A stretch of DNA of 62,042 nucleotides from NCBI GenBank assembly GCA_016935885.1, contig JAFGQA010000304.1, positions 1-62,042 of the forward strand, in the 5' to 3' direction. The notes beneath the pieces were generated by a model, which saw nothing but the letters and a program-made list of their open reading frames with translations, did not search any database and had not been told where the DNA came from. Below are positions 34,859 to 42,420 of this stretch, one piece after another. Within the stretch, counting starts at the first letter, position 1. The number at the start of each line of letters is the position of its first letter. The stretch comes from Phycisphaerae bacterium. GTDB taxonomy: Bacteria; Planctomycetota; Phycisphaerae; UBA1845; UTPLA1. Position numbers and translations under genes: made by a program.

Positions 34859-35902
34859 CTATTCCACGCCTTTCTTCTTCAGATTGTTCTCGATGGCGTC
34901 CACAACACGACGCAACCCGAAACCGTCCACGATTTCCCGTCCTTTTCGTGCCATGCGGAATCGCAACGCCCTGTCTTCCAAGAGCGAGTTGAGGTTTTTC
35001 GTCAGAAGTTCTTTGTCGACCCCGGAGGAGCCACAACCAAGCTTCGTTACGGCTAGCGCCTCAAGAATCGTTGCATGTTCCGCTTGGCGAGCCGACTGAG
35101 ATACCGCAATGCCTGCCACACCTGCTGCCAGCCTCTCGAAGAGAGTATTCCCAGACGCCGTGATTGCTACCTTGCTGGTCCGCATTCGCTGAGGAAGATC
35201 ATCCGCATCCTCGGCCCAACGATATCCGAAAGATGCCCCTTCAAGTACTGCCCTAGCATCTGCTCTTCCCCGATAACTCGTTCCAACCACGACCTCTACT
35301 GTCCAAGTCCTCTTCAGACAACCGACAACAGTTGAGAGCACAGGCAATAACAGGTCGTTTTGATCCGTCCCCCCAAGGGATATCATGACCTTGTTCTCCC
35401 GAGACTCTTCGGGAAGCGGCGGCTCTGCATAGCGCGGATCCATGACAAAGTACTTGGGACCGTAGTAGTATGTGGTGCCGTTTGCCACTCGGGGTTCTCG
35501 GCAGCAATGACCGGGAGAGGGCAGGAAAGCCAGATCAGCGGTAATGGGAATCCCTGTGTTCTCATCTGATACCGCGCACACCGTGTGGTCTTTGCCCAGA
35601 AGCGGTCGCATTTCTGAGCGGTTTCTCGCCCTATCCAGCACATCAACCCACAGAACGGCAGGTCTTAGAACGGACATAAGACTGCAAATTTCCGCCATCT
35701 CCGCCGCTGACTGAATAGTGGCTGGCAGACATGTGTAGTGAATACCCTTTTGTGTGAGAAAAGACTCAACGATAGGATCCTCTCTGAAGACTGCATGGAT
35801 CGCAAGGCCGAGCCTTTCCCTGAGAGCTTGACCTACGAGTAGACTGCGCCGGACATGTCCAAGCCCAACACCTTTGCCGCCATCACATCGAATGAGAATC
35901 AC
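34859..35902 (-). CDS. spsG: SpsG/PseG-like UDP-sugar hydrolase
   Basis: GT-B-like hydrolase that removes UDP from a 2,4-diacetamido trideoxyhexose before condensation with PEP in the PseG pathway. The N-terminus VILIRCDGGKGVGLGHVRRS fits the PseG RxDxxxxIGxGHxxR signature, including the catalytic His. VMISLGGTDQNDLLLPVL and ITASGNTLFERLAAGVAG are the UDP-binding elements. I prefer the GTG at 35902, 2 bases past the neuB stop, because it gives the family-standard start; a GTG at 35920 adds six residues. It abuts the tri-domain fusion without a gap. Confidence 0.86.
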   Translation of the reverse strand: MILIRCDGGKGVGLGHVRRSLLVGQALRERLGLAIHAVFREDPIVESFLTQKGIHYTCLPATIQSAAEMAEICSLMSVLRPAVLWVDVLDRARNRSEMRPLLGKDHTVCAVSDENTGIPITADLAFLPSPGHCCREPRVANGTTYYYGPKYFVMDPRYAEPPLPEESRENKVMISLGGTDQNDLLLPVLSTVVGCLKRTWTVEVVVGTSYRGRADARAVLEGASFGYRWAEDADDLPQRMRTSKVAITASGNTLFERLAAGVAGIAVSQSARQAEHATILEALAVTKLGCGSSGVDKELLTKNLNSLLEDRALRFRMARKGREIVDGFGLRRVVDAIENNLKKKGVE

Positions 35903-35904
35903 GT

Positions 35905-36948
35905 TTAGATGTCGTCCCACGTCAATTTCTCGTCTGCTTTGATATGTTGTCTAGCTGTCCGCCCAACGACTAGCTCTATGTGTTTCGGTTGAATACCGTC
36001 ACCTGGCCGCTTCACCGCCAACATGCTCCGAGTGATCAATGTCCCCTTTTTGATGTCGGTCAAGGCGACCAGACTTCGCCTCAACGCTCGTATCGTACTC
36101 AGTTCGTCCTCATTGACTTTCTTGATGGTGCGTCCCAAGGCGCTTTCAACATTGCGAATCTCTCGTATCATCAATGCCAGTTCATGCACTTCCAGGGATG
36201 CCTTGTGGTCTGGGCCTTCCGCATTTCTGTCGAGAGTGAAGTGCTTCTCAATGAGATTCGCACCGAGGGCAACAGCTGCAATGGACACTTCTGGTCCCGG
36301 CGTGTGGTCTGAATAGCCGACCGGGCAGTCGAAAGCTCGACGCAACGTTTCCATGGCCCTAAGATGCACATCCTCGAACCGAGCGGGGTAGTTCGAAGTG
36401 CAGTGAAGCAGACAAATATCGGCACCCTCTCCTCGAAGAACGCCAACCGCTTCCTCCACGTCCCCGAGAGAAGACATGCCCGTAGAAAGGATGACGGGCA
36501 ATCCCTTGTGCGCTATGTATCGAAGAAGAGGGAAGTTCGTCAGATTCCCGGAGTCCACCTTGATCGCAGACACCTTCATATCAGCTAGAAGGTCGACTCC
36601 CCCCTCATAGAAAGGCGTGGAAAGAAATGTAACGCCCAGATCATCGCAAGCGTTCTTCAGTTTGTGATGAGACTCCTCGTCCAGTTCCAGTTTCTTGATC
36701 ATGTCAAACTGAGACCCTCCCCCAGTATTTCCGGCTTGGTAGGGCGCCTTCTCCAAGGCTCTGGTGACTAGTTCCTCGGTTTTGAAAGTCTGGAATTTGA
36801 CGGCATCAGCGCCTGAGTCCGCAGCGGCTTTGACTAGCTCCAAGGCAGTTTCCAGTCTGCCATTATGGTTCACGCCCGCTTCAGCAACAATGAAAGCCCT
36901 ATGCCCCCCCCCAACACACCGATCCCCTATGTTGATGCTTGCATTCAT
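35905..36948 (-). CDS. spsE: Second nonulosonate synthase, NeuB/SpsE family
   Basis: A 347-residue PEP-condensing synthase. AEAGVNHNGRLETAL opens the barrel, KFQTFKTEELV and YSDHTPGPEVSIAAVALGAN are conserved, and LIEKHFTLDRNAEGPDH is a substrate loop. The last 60 residues form the SAF domain (IKKGTLITRSMLAVKRPG). It is clearly related to the NeuB at 3321 but differs throughout, so it is not a recent duplicate. It heads the sps-like run spsE-spsG-fusion-spsF. GAAGGAGG precedes the ATG. The PseG-like partner favours a legionaminate- or pseudaminate-type product. Confidence 0.92.
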   Translation of the reverse strand: MNASINIGDRCVGGGHRAFIVAEAGVNHNGRLETALELVKAAADSGADAVKFQTFKTEELVTRALEKAPYQAGNTGGGSQFDMIKKLELDEESHHKLKNACDDLGVTFLSTPFYEGGVDLLADMKVSAIKVDSGNLTNFPLLRYIAHKGLPVILSTGMSSLGDVEEAVGVLRGEGADICLLHCTSNYPARFEDVHLRAMETLRRAFDCPVGYSDHTPGPEVSIAAVALGANLIEKHFTLDRNAEGPDHKASLEVHELALMIREIRNVESALGRTIKKVNEDELSTIRALRRSLVALTDIKKGTLITRSMLAVKRPGDGIQPKHIELVVGRTARQHIKADEKLTWDDI

Positions 36949-37074
36949 GATTCAATGAAACCTCCTTCCGGAAATGCAACAGACCCAGCACTGCTGATCC
37001 AGACGCTCATCGAGGACTCAGACGCGGACATGCTCGCCACAGGCCTCTACCAGGTGTACTGGCATAGGGGAACG

Positions 37075-38355
37075 TCAACACCGGTCCTGCGAGACGAAGG
37101 AGCGCGTTGAGCCACAGTCTTCCCAGATGAGGGGCACATTGATGTGACCCTCTCTTCTCTCGCGCACTCCACGTATGTCAACAATTTCAAACGTTAGGAT
37201 ATCGTGATTCCTGTCGAGCCCGCCATGGGGAGCCTGAGCAAGACCAATGGAGACATGGTACTTGCCCGGCACGAGGAGGGGCGCAGGAAACGCTACCCGG
37301 ATGTGCCTTCTGCCTTCAGATTCAAACTCCGCAGACTCTTGTCTATCTCGACTATCGGAAAGAAAGACAATCTCCCCATGCTCGTTTTGGAGAAAAACCA
37401 CCGCGTAACCACCCGCTATCCTCCTGCGGATCACTGCGGTCAGCTCAACAGCAAAGGGCTCACTGACTTCAATCTGTCTCGCCACAGTCTCACCATTCTT
37501 GTGACAGATTCTCGCGCTGAGGAGTTGGCAGATCTTGCTGGGATTCTCAACGAGAACAGCTTCAGTTGGGGCATCTCTTGTCCCTGCAACCAAGTACTGC
37601 GTCACGACCTCGGCCGGCGGTCCGCTTGCCACAATGCGGCCCTTTGACAGAAGAACACAGTTCGAGCAGAGCCGGTTGACCGTTCTCATGTTATGGCTCA
37701 CAAGAAGCACAGTCTTCCCCTCGAGAGCTACACCACCCATCTTGTCAACGCATTTCTTCCTGAACTCAAAATCACCCACAGCAAGGACCTCGTCCACGAT
37801 GAGAATATCCGGCTCAAGGTGCGCCGCAACGGCGAAAGCGAGCCGTGTATACATCCCGCTGGAGTACCGCTTGACAGGCGTGTCGATGAACTTCTCGATC
37901 TCGGCGAAGGCGATGATTTCGTCCAGTTTCCGGTTGATCTCGGCGCGTTTCATCCCGTGGAGCGCCGCGTTCATGTAGATGTTCTCGCGGCCGGTGAGCT
38001 CGGGGTGGAAACCCGAACCTACCTCGAGCAGGGAATTCACCCGGCCCTTGATCCAGGCGCGGCCCTCCGTCGGGTCGGTAATTCGCGAAAGGATCTTCAG
38101 GAGCGTGGACTTCCCCGCCCCGTTGCGGCCGATGATGCCTAGGACCTCCCCCTGGCGCACTTCGAAGGAGATGTTTCTCAGCGCCCAAAGGATCTCTTCC
38201 TCGCTCGTCTCGCGCAGGCGGCTGCGGAGATACCGGAAGGGAGCACCCGCCGCGCGCTGCAGCGCCTCACGCAGGTTTCTCGCCCGCTTCTCGGCCAGGC
38301 CGATGCGGTAGCGCTTGCCCAGGTTCTCGACGGAGATGACGGTGTCAGAAGACAT
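37075..38355 (-). CDS. wzt: Polysaccharide ABC transporter ATPase with C-terminal substrate domain
   Basis: A 426-residue Wzt-type ATPase. Walker A GRNGAGKST is at 76-84, the signature YSSGM at 164-168 and Walker B DILIVDEV at 183-190, with the switch His in VLLVSHNM. Residues from about 260 form a Wzt_C beta-sandwich (QIEVSEPFAVELTAVI ... GKYHVSIGLAQAPHG), the domain that recognises the finished glycan's terminal cap. Hand counts show G+C falling from about 58-65% before the signature region to about 43-57% after it. The ATG at 38355 lies directly at the edge of the four-helix-bundle cassette. Confidence 0.93.
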   Translation of the reverse strand: MSSDTVISVENLGKRYRIGLAEKRARNLREALQRAAGAPFRYLRSRLRETSEEEILWALRNISFEVRQGEVLGIIGRNGAGKSTLLKILSRITDPTEGRAWIKGRVNSLLEVGSGFHPELTGRENIYMNAALHGMKRAEINRKLDEIIAFAEIEKFIDTPVKRYSSGMYTRLAFAVAAHLEPDILIVDEVLAVGDFEFRKKCVDKMGGVALEGKTVLLVSHNMRTVNRLCSNCVLLSKGRIVASGPPAEVVTQYLVAGTRDAPTEAVLVENPSKICQLLSARICHKNGETVARQIEVSEPFAVELTAVIRRRIAGGYAVVFLQNEHGEIVFLSDSRDRQESAEFESEGRRHIRVAFPAPLLVPGKYHVSIGLAQAPHGGLDRNHDILTFEIVDIRGVRERREGHINVPLIWEDCGSTRSFVSQDRC

Positions 38356-38897
38356 GGTTATCAGTTATTGGTTGTCGGTTATCAGCTGTTGGGGATCGAT
38401 GCGCGTGACAGCGCCAATGCCGACCTCGCGCGATAAGCTGTAGTCCGAATTCGGTTCGTGAACCGAGTCCTGCCGGCCGGCGCGTTGAAGATACCCCATG
38501 TAGCCATTCAGCAATTTGACCGCATGGTTGGCCAGCGATCTGCCCTTTTCCAACGCATCTGCAGAGACGAAACCGTCGTCGTTCCCGGCGATCAGATGAT
38601 CCAGGACTTCCCAACAGGAACCGCGCGAGTTGCTGCAGAATTTCGCGTTGTCGAGATAATGAAACCGGCCATAACCCTCAGCGATATTCGCCGTCGTCGA
38701 GCGTGCAGCCCGGATGAGCTGATCGCCCAACCGGTACTTCTCATCCCGAGGCAGTAAAGGCAAGACCTCGCGGGTTACAAAGAGCCTAAGCTGCCTGCAA
38801 GCCTGCCAGCACTCCAGGTCTTCAAAACTCCTGATTTTCCCTTGCGCCATTTTCGCTTCCCTCTTTCCTGATAACTGAGAACCGATAACCAGTAACC
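38356..38897. mobile_element. Cassette 1: four-helix-bundle gene between inverted repeats
   Basis: The left end 38356-38385 begins GGTTATCAGTTATTGGTTGT. The right end 38868-38897, read in reverse complement, matches it at 24 of 30 bases by eye. Each end is made of two units of a GGTTATC(A/G)GTT-like word. The element carries one gene (38365-38850). The left end starts immediately after the wzt ATG and the right end stops 2 bases short of the wzm stop codon, so the cassette fills exactly the space between two genes that normally adjoin. No transposase is encoded. Confidence 0.7.
38365..38850 (-). CDS. Four-helix-bundle protein (23S rRNA IVP/S23 family)
   Basis: A 161-residue protein of the family found in 23S rRNA intervening sequences. 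Hallmarks are IRSFEDLECWQACRQLRLFV near the N-terminus and LIRAARSTTANIAEGYGRF, the AR.S..NIAEG.GR motif. The rest is predicted helix (four-helix bundle). The start is the ATG at 38850, preceded by GAGGGAAG. Molecular function is unknown for the family; related folds (Avd of diversity-generating retroelements) bind nucleic acid. It splits wzm from wzt and has its own inverted-repeat borders. A second member lies at 41127-41606. Confidence 0.88.
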   Translation of the reverse strand: MAQGKIRSFEDLECWQACRQLRLFVTREVLPLLPRDEKYRLGDQLIRAARSTTANIAEGYGRFHYLDNAKFCSNSRGSCWEVLDHLIAGNDDGFVSADALEKGRSLANHAVKLLNGYMGYLQRAGRQDSVHEPNSDYSLSREVGIGAVTRIDPQQLITDNQ

Positions 38898-38899
38898 CA

Positions 38900-39778
38900 T
38901 CATGCAATGTCCACGATGCTCCGCTCGGTCCGGCGGAAGTAGTAAGCACCGGCGATCAGGATCGGGATGGTGGCGGCGAAGCTGAGCACGAGCATCTTCC
39001 ACGAGGGGGGCGCGACATCCAGAATGGCCCACCGGAACCCTTCGATGATATTGGCCATGGGGTTCAGCCGGTACAGGCCGCGCCAGCGCTCCGGGACAAA
39101 GCTGGACGCGTACACCACGGGTGTAATGTACATCCATGCCCGGACGACATAGGACAAGATGGCATTCACGTCCCGGAAATGAACGATCCAGGAGGCAAAC
39201 CAGATGCCAACAGCTAATCCCGTGACGGCCGCCATGAACAGGAACACGGGGATGAAGAGGATATTCAGCGTCGGCCAGTAGCCGAAGTAGGCGGCCACGC
39301 CGAGCAGCAGCACGAGAGAGATAAGAAGATCCACCAGAGCCGAAAGCACGCCGACGAGGGGAATGAGCAGCCGCGGAAAGTAGACCTTCGAGATCAGATC
39401 TTTGTAACCCAACAGGCTCCCGGCCGCCGTGAAGAGAGATCCCGCGAAGAAGCCCCACGGCAGCAGGGCCGAGTAGCTGAAGAGGGGGTAGGGAACCCCG
39501 TCCGATGGAAACTTGGCCATCTTTCCGAAGATGATCGTGAACACGACCACGTTCATGATGGGATTGATGATCATCCACAGCGGGCCGAGGGCCATCTGGC
39601 GATACCGTCCCCTGAGGTCCCGCCACAGCATGAAGAAGGCAAGGTCGCGGTACTCCCAGAGCTCGTGGAGGTTGAGCGGGATCAGCCCCCGCGGCGCGGC
39701 GATTTCCGTGACCGCGGCATCGTGGCTCACACCTGCCCGGTCGCCGCTGGAGGACGTCGCTTTGGAGGAATCTGCCAT
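38900..39778 (-). CDS. wzm: Polysaccharide ABC transporter permease
   Basis: A 292-residue ABC-2-type membrane protein. The amphipathic N-terminus ELWEYRDLAFFMLWRDLRGR and YRQMALGPLWMIINPIMNVV are typical of Wzm/KpsM. About six membrane segments follow, with YKDLISKVYFPRLLIPL between the second and third. With Wzt it would export the undecaprenyl-linked glycan through the inner membrane. It starts 8 bases after the ligase gene; its stop lies 2 bases from cassette 1. Confidence 0.92.
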   Translation of the reverse strand: MADSSKATSSSGDRAGVSHDAAVTEIAAPRGLIPLNLHELWEYRDLAFFMLWRDLRGRYRQMALGPLWMIINPIMNVVVFTIIFGKMAKFPSDGVPYPLFSYSALLPWGFFAGSLFTAAGSLLGYKDLISKVYFPRLLIPLVGVLSALVDLLISLVLLLGVAAYFGYWPTLNILFIPVFLFMAAVTGLAVGIWFASWIVHFRDVNAILSYVVRAWMYITPVVYASSFVPERWRGLYRLNPMANIIEGFRWAILDVAPPSWKMLVLSFAATIPILIAGAYYFRRTERSIVDIA

Positions 39779-39786
39779 CCGTCAAG

Positions 39787-41091
39787 CTATGCGGGCGTGT
39801 GGAGCGGTTCCGCCACTGCGCCGGCTCGGGACTGCTCCGCGACGGCCTCGTCGCGGAGATTCACCCACAACGCCGAGGCCATGCCCGCAGAAATGAGTTG
39901 AATGGGGTGCCAGGGGATGGACGCGAAGGATCCACCCACGATGAAGACAATACCTTGCAGCTTCAGCATCCACCCCCAGTCCGAAACCGCCGGCCAGCGG
40001 CCGGCCATCGACTTCTGAAGGCGGCGCCCCACCCCTACGATTACGGCCAGGAACCCGATGTACAGACCCATGCCGATCATCCCCATCTGCCGCCCGGCCA
40101 TCAGTATCTCGCAATGGACCTGCCCTTCCGCCATCGGATACTTCAACCCCATCAACCCCTCGTCCGCATTCACGCCGACGCCGAAAAGGGGATAGTCCTT
40201 GATCAACGCCCACGTATCATGATTCTTCAGAGCCCGCTCCTGTGCGCTTTGCTCGTCCTGACTGATCTCGTCGAAGGGCCGGGCCACGATCTTCTCACCA
40301 GTCAAGAAGGCCTTGATCGAGGCCGGTATCGTCTTGAACCTCTGGACATTTCTGCTCCCGACCAGCGGGAATAAAAGGAAAAGGGCGAGTGCAGCCAGCA
40401 ACAGTGCGCGCTTTCGGCGCGCGCCGTACCTCGGGGCCAACAACAAACCGAGGACAACGAGTTGAAGCATGCCCGTTCTACTCCCGGTCTTCAGGGCAAT
40501 GAAGACCGCGGCCAGGGCGAGGGCCAGGAACCCCCACCGGAGATAGGGCTGTACCGACTGCTGGTAGAAGAACAGGTACGCGGGAATGAACGCGCACATC
40601 ATGTACGCGAACTCGTTCGGCCCCTGCACGATGGAGACGGCCGGCCCCATGAGCCGCTCTCCCGCGTGGAATGCCGCCGCGCCCGACAGTCGAATACCCG
40701 CCTTTATCCACCACAGGCTCGCCAGCACCATCGTGGCCTGCACGGCCCAGGCCCGTTCGACCGTCGTCGCCGTAGCCTCCACGAGGATCAGTATGATTGC
40801 GCTCTTGACCAGGGAGTCGATCCAGGCGTTCCACGCGGTAGTGGTCTGCAAGGGACCAACGTACTGAGAGAGCATTCCGAAAACCAGCAGCAGGATGGCC
40901 AGGATCGTCCCAGGTCCGAACCGGATCAGCGGCCGCTTCTCCGACAGCGCCGAGAGTCCGTGCAGCACGACGGCCGCCATTACACAGATGTCCGCGATAT
41001 GAAACGGCCAAAGGAAAGGAAACCGGTTCTGCGGCTGGACCATCAGGATGCAGATGTACCAGAGGACGAATCTGAAGGACCATAAGCTCAT
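39787..41091 (-). CDS. O-antigen ligase/polymerase family membrane protein (Wzy_C)
   Basis: A 434-residue protein with about ten to twelve membrane segments. A large periplasmic loop contains ALKNHDTWALIKDYPLFGVG then VNADEGL, and the following EILMAGRQMGMIGMGLYIGF is the H/Q-rich end of the Wzy_C pattern. Such proteins either polymerise repeat units or ligate glycan to a lipid or protein acceptor. With an ABC exporter present, ligation is as likely as polymerisation. It lies between the two four-helix-bundle cassettes. Confidence 0.85.
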   Translation of the reverse strand: MSLWSFRFVLWYICILMVQPQNRFPFLWPFHIADICVMAAVVLHGLSALSEKRPLIRFGPGTILAILLLVFGMLSQYVGPLQTTTAWNAWIDSLVKSAIILILVEATATTVERAWAVQATMVLASLWWIKAGIRLSGAAAFHAGERLMGPAVSIVQGPNEFAYMMCAFIPAYLFFYQQSVQPYLRWGFLALALAAVFIALKTGSRTGMLQLVVLGLLLAPRYGARRKRALLLAALALFLLFPLVGSRNVQRFKTIPASIKAFLTGEKIVARPFDEISQDEQSAQERALKNHDTWALIKDYPLFGVGVNADEGLMGLKYPMAEGQVHCEILMAGRQMGMIGMGLYIGFLAVIVGVGRRLQKSMAGRWPAVSDWGWMLKLQGIVFIVGGSFASIPWHPIQLISAGMASALWVNLRDEAVAEQSRAGAVAEPLHTPA

Positions 41092-41098
41092 GAGAGTT

Positions 41099-41649
41099 CG
41101 TTCAAGTCGTTAAACGTTCAAATCGTTCAAGTCGTCAGGGCCCGTGAAGCGCTGAAAAGTCTCAAGAGGCCGTGGGAACAGATGAGCACTGTGATCGCGA
41201 GGCCGGTCTTCCACCCGCTGTGTTTCTGCAAATGGCGGATGAGGCCCCAGCAAAGCTGGGAGATGCGGACGCAACTGTCATGCAACCCTTTGAACTGCGT
41301 CTCATCGATGTAGCCCTGGTCCAGGGCCACGTACAGCAGACTTCTGACCTCGCCGATTGATCCCTTTGCTATGAACATGTACTTCGCGAATTCCTTGTTG
41401 GACGCGCGTTCGAAACCCTCCGCAATGTTGGACATGGCTGAGGTCGCCGCGCGCTGGACCTGGTCGCGCAACCCAAAATCAGAAGAGAACGGCCCCTTCC
41501 TCGTCAGCCCATAGACCACCTTCGCAAGCTCCCTCGCCGCCTGCCACACTTCCAAATCCTCAAACCTCCTGATCTTCCCCCTCTCAACCCTTCCCTCTTC
41601 CATCATCCTTCCTCCCCCATCACGCTTTGAACGTTTAACGACTTGAACG
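41099..41649. mobile_element. Cassette 2: four-helix-bundle gene between perfect 24-bp inverted repeats
   Basis: The left arm, 41099-41122, reads CGTTCAAGTCGTTAAACGTT then CAAA. The right arm, 41626-41649, is its exact reverse complement, 24 of 24. Both arms sit within longer runs of the word TTCAA(G/A)TCG: the left continues to about 41135 and the right to about 41673. The element carries one gene (41127-41606) and no transposase. It lies directly upstream of the ligase gene, whose ATG is at 41091. Confidence 0.75.
41127..41606 (-). CDS. Four-helix-bundle protein (23S rRNA IVP/S23 family), second copy
   Basis: A 159-residue protein homologous to the one at 38365. IRRFEDLEVWQAARELAKVV and VQRAATSAMSNIAEGFERAS are the family hallmarks. 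KEFAKYMFIAKGSIGEVRSL continues the classic pattern more faithfully than in copy 1. The C-terminus TGLAITVLICSHGLLRLF is hydrophobic and is an extension beyond the normal bundle, made by read-through towards the left repeat. The start ATG at 41606 (or 41603) follows GGGGGAGG. The frame is open much further upstream, to 42104, across the repeats and the next gene, which is not coding. Role unknown. Confidence 0.87.
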   Translation of the reverse strand: MMEEGRVERGKIRRFEDLEVWQAARELAKVVYGLTRKGPFSSDFGLRDQVQRAATSAMSNIAEGFERASNKEFAKYMFIAKGSIGEVRSLLYVALDQGYIDETQFKGLHDSCVRISQLCWGLIRHLQKHSGWKTGLAITVLICSHGLLRLFSASRALTT

Positions 41650-41853
41650 TTCAACGATTTGAACGATTTGAACGCCTGCCGACCGCCGCCGACCGGCGGC
41701 GGTCGGCAGGCTTCGCCCCCGTCAGTTCCCGGCTGAGAACCTACCGCATATTCAGCTTGTCGCGTCCCATCCCACATCATATGGGACCGTACCGTACGTC
41801 CTACGATTTCAACGTCTTCAACGACTTGAACGACTTCAACGATCAGAATACTT
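41650..41853. repeat. Degenerate 9-bp tandem arrays and an 18-bp-stem palindrome
   Basis: From 41653 to 41673 runs AACGATTTG repeated, continuing the right arm of cassette 2. It is followed by a perfect hairpin at 41674-41711 (18-bp stem starting GCCTGCCGACC, 2-base loop). A further array of AACG(A/T)CTT-type words at 41812-41853 ends on the stop codon of the GbsR-type gene. The arrays bound an apparently empty 100-base interval that contains a smaller GTCCCAT/ATGGGAC hairpin. This looks like an extension or second boundary of cassette 2. Confidence 0.6.
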
Positions 41854-42325
41854 TTCTGACGAGCGGATTGCTTAACAATCTCGCCACCTTGGATCGATAG
41901 TTCTCCGCTTCCTTCAGCCGCCGGCGCAGGAACTCTGCCTTCTCTCCCTGCGCGTGGTTTTCCTCGAGAAGCTGCAGGCTGCGGCCGATCTGGATCATGG
42001 CGGAATCCAGCTTCTTGTTGAGCGAGGCAAGCAGGCCGTTGCCCAGGATATGGTTGAAATCGGTCTCCGCCACGTAGTAGTCCTTGCGGTCCCCCTTGAC
42101 CCACGTGCGGTGGACCGCCCCCCAGGATTCGAGTTGGCGGCAGGCTATGCTGATGCTGGCTTTGCTGACGCCCAGTTGTTCGGAAAGCGCGTCAAGGCTC
42201 TGGGGCTCGTCGCTGAGGTAGAGGAGGATGTAGATTTGGCCGAAGAGGCGGTTGACGCCAAAGGACTGGGCTGTGCGCCCTCCCGCTTCGATCATCTCCC
42301 ACTTGGCGCTATGGAGCGGATCCAT
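41843..42325 (-). CDS. GbsR/MarR-type winged-helix transcriptional regulator
   Basis: A 160-residue regulator. NRLFGQIYILLYLSDEPQSL begins the winged helix, EQLGVSKASISIACRQLESW is the helix-turn-helix, and WVKGDRKDYYVAETD is the wing. The C-terminal 60 residues are a long helix suited to dimerisation. The pattern (G-R-x-x-G-Q-I-x-x-x-L) is that of the GbsR branch of MarR proteins. A perfect 8-2-8 palindrome overlaps its promoter 13 bases upstream of the ATG, so autoregulation is likely. It may also control the ligase-Wzm-Wzt block downstream. A GTG at 42331 is an alternative start. Confidence 0.87.
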   Translation of the reverse strand: MDPLHSAKWEMIEAGGRTAQSFGVNRLFGQIYILLYLSDEPQSLDALSEQLGVSKASISIACRQLESWGAVHRTWVKGDRKDYYVAETDFNHILGNGLLASLNKKLDSAMIQIGRSLQLLEENHAQGEKAEFLRRRLKEAENYRSKVARLLSNPLVRKVF

Positions 42326-42337
42326 ATGCACGGTATC

Positions 42338-42382
42338 GTTTAGAACATTCTAAACGTACACAAAGAACGTGCGCGATGTCAA
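42338..42382 (-). promoter_or_regulatory. Promoter with palindromic operator for the GbsR-type regulator
   Basis: On the minus strand a perfect -35 TTGACA (42382-42377) is followed after 18 bases by TACGTT (42358-42353), a weak -10. The perfect inverted repeat GTTTAGAA-ca-TTCTAAAC at 42338-42355 covers the -10 and the expected start point, the ideal place for a repressor of this family. The leader to the ATG at 42325 would be about 20 bases. Confidence 0.65.
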
Positions 42383-42420
42383 TACGGATTCGTGGAATCG
42401 TAATATGTTGCAAATAAGCC

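Noticed and set aside
39513..39785. Overlapping minus-strand frame of 336 codons in the wzm region (38775-39785)
   Set aside because: It is the +1 shadow of wzm, whose own frame has clear ABC-2 permease features and membrane segments.
41607..42104. A 166-residue N-terminal extension of the second four-helix-bundle protein
   Set aside because: The frame crosses repeat arrays and the antisense of nothing but the same-strand regulator gene in another frame. The ATG at 41606 with its strong ribosome binding site fits the family length.
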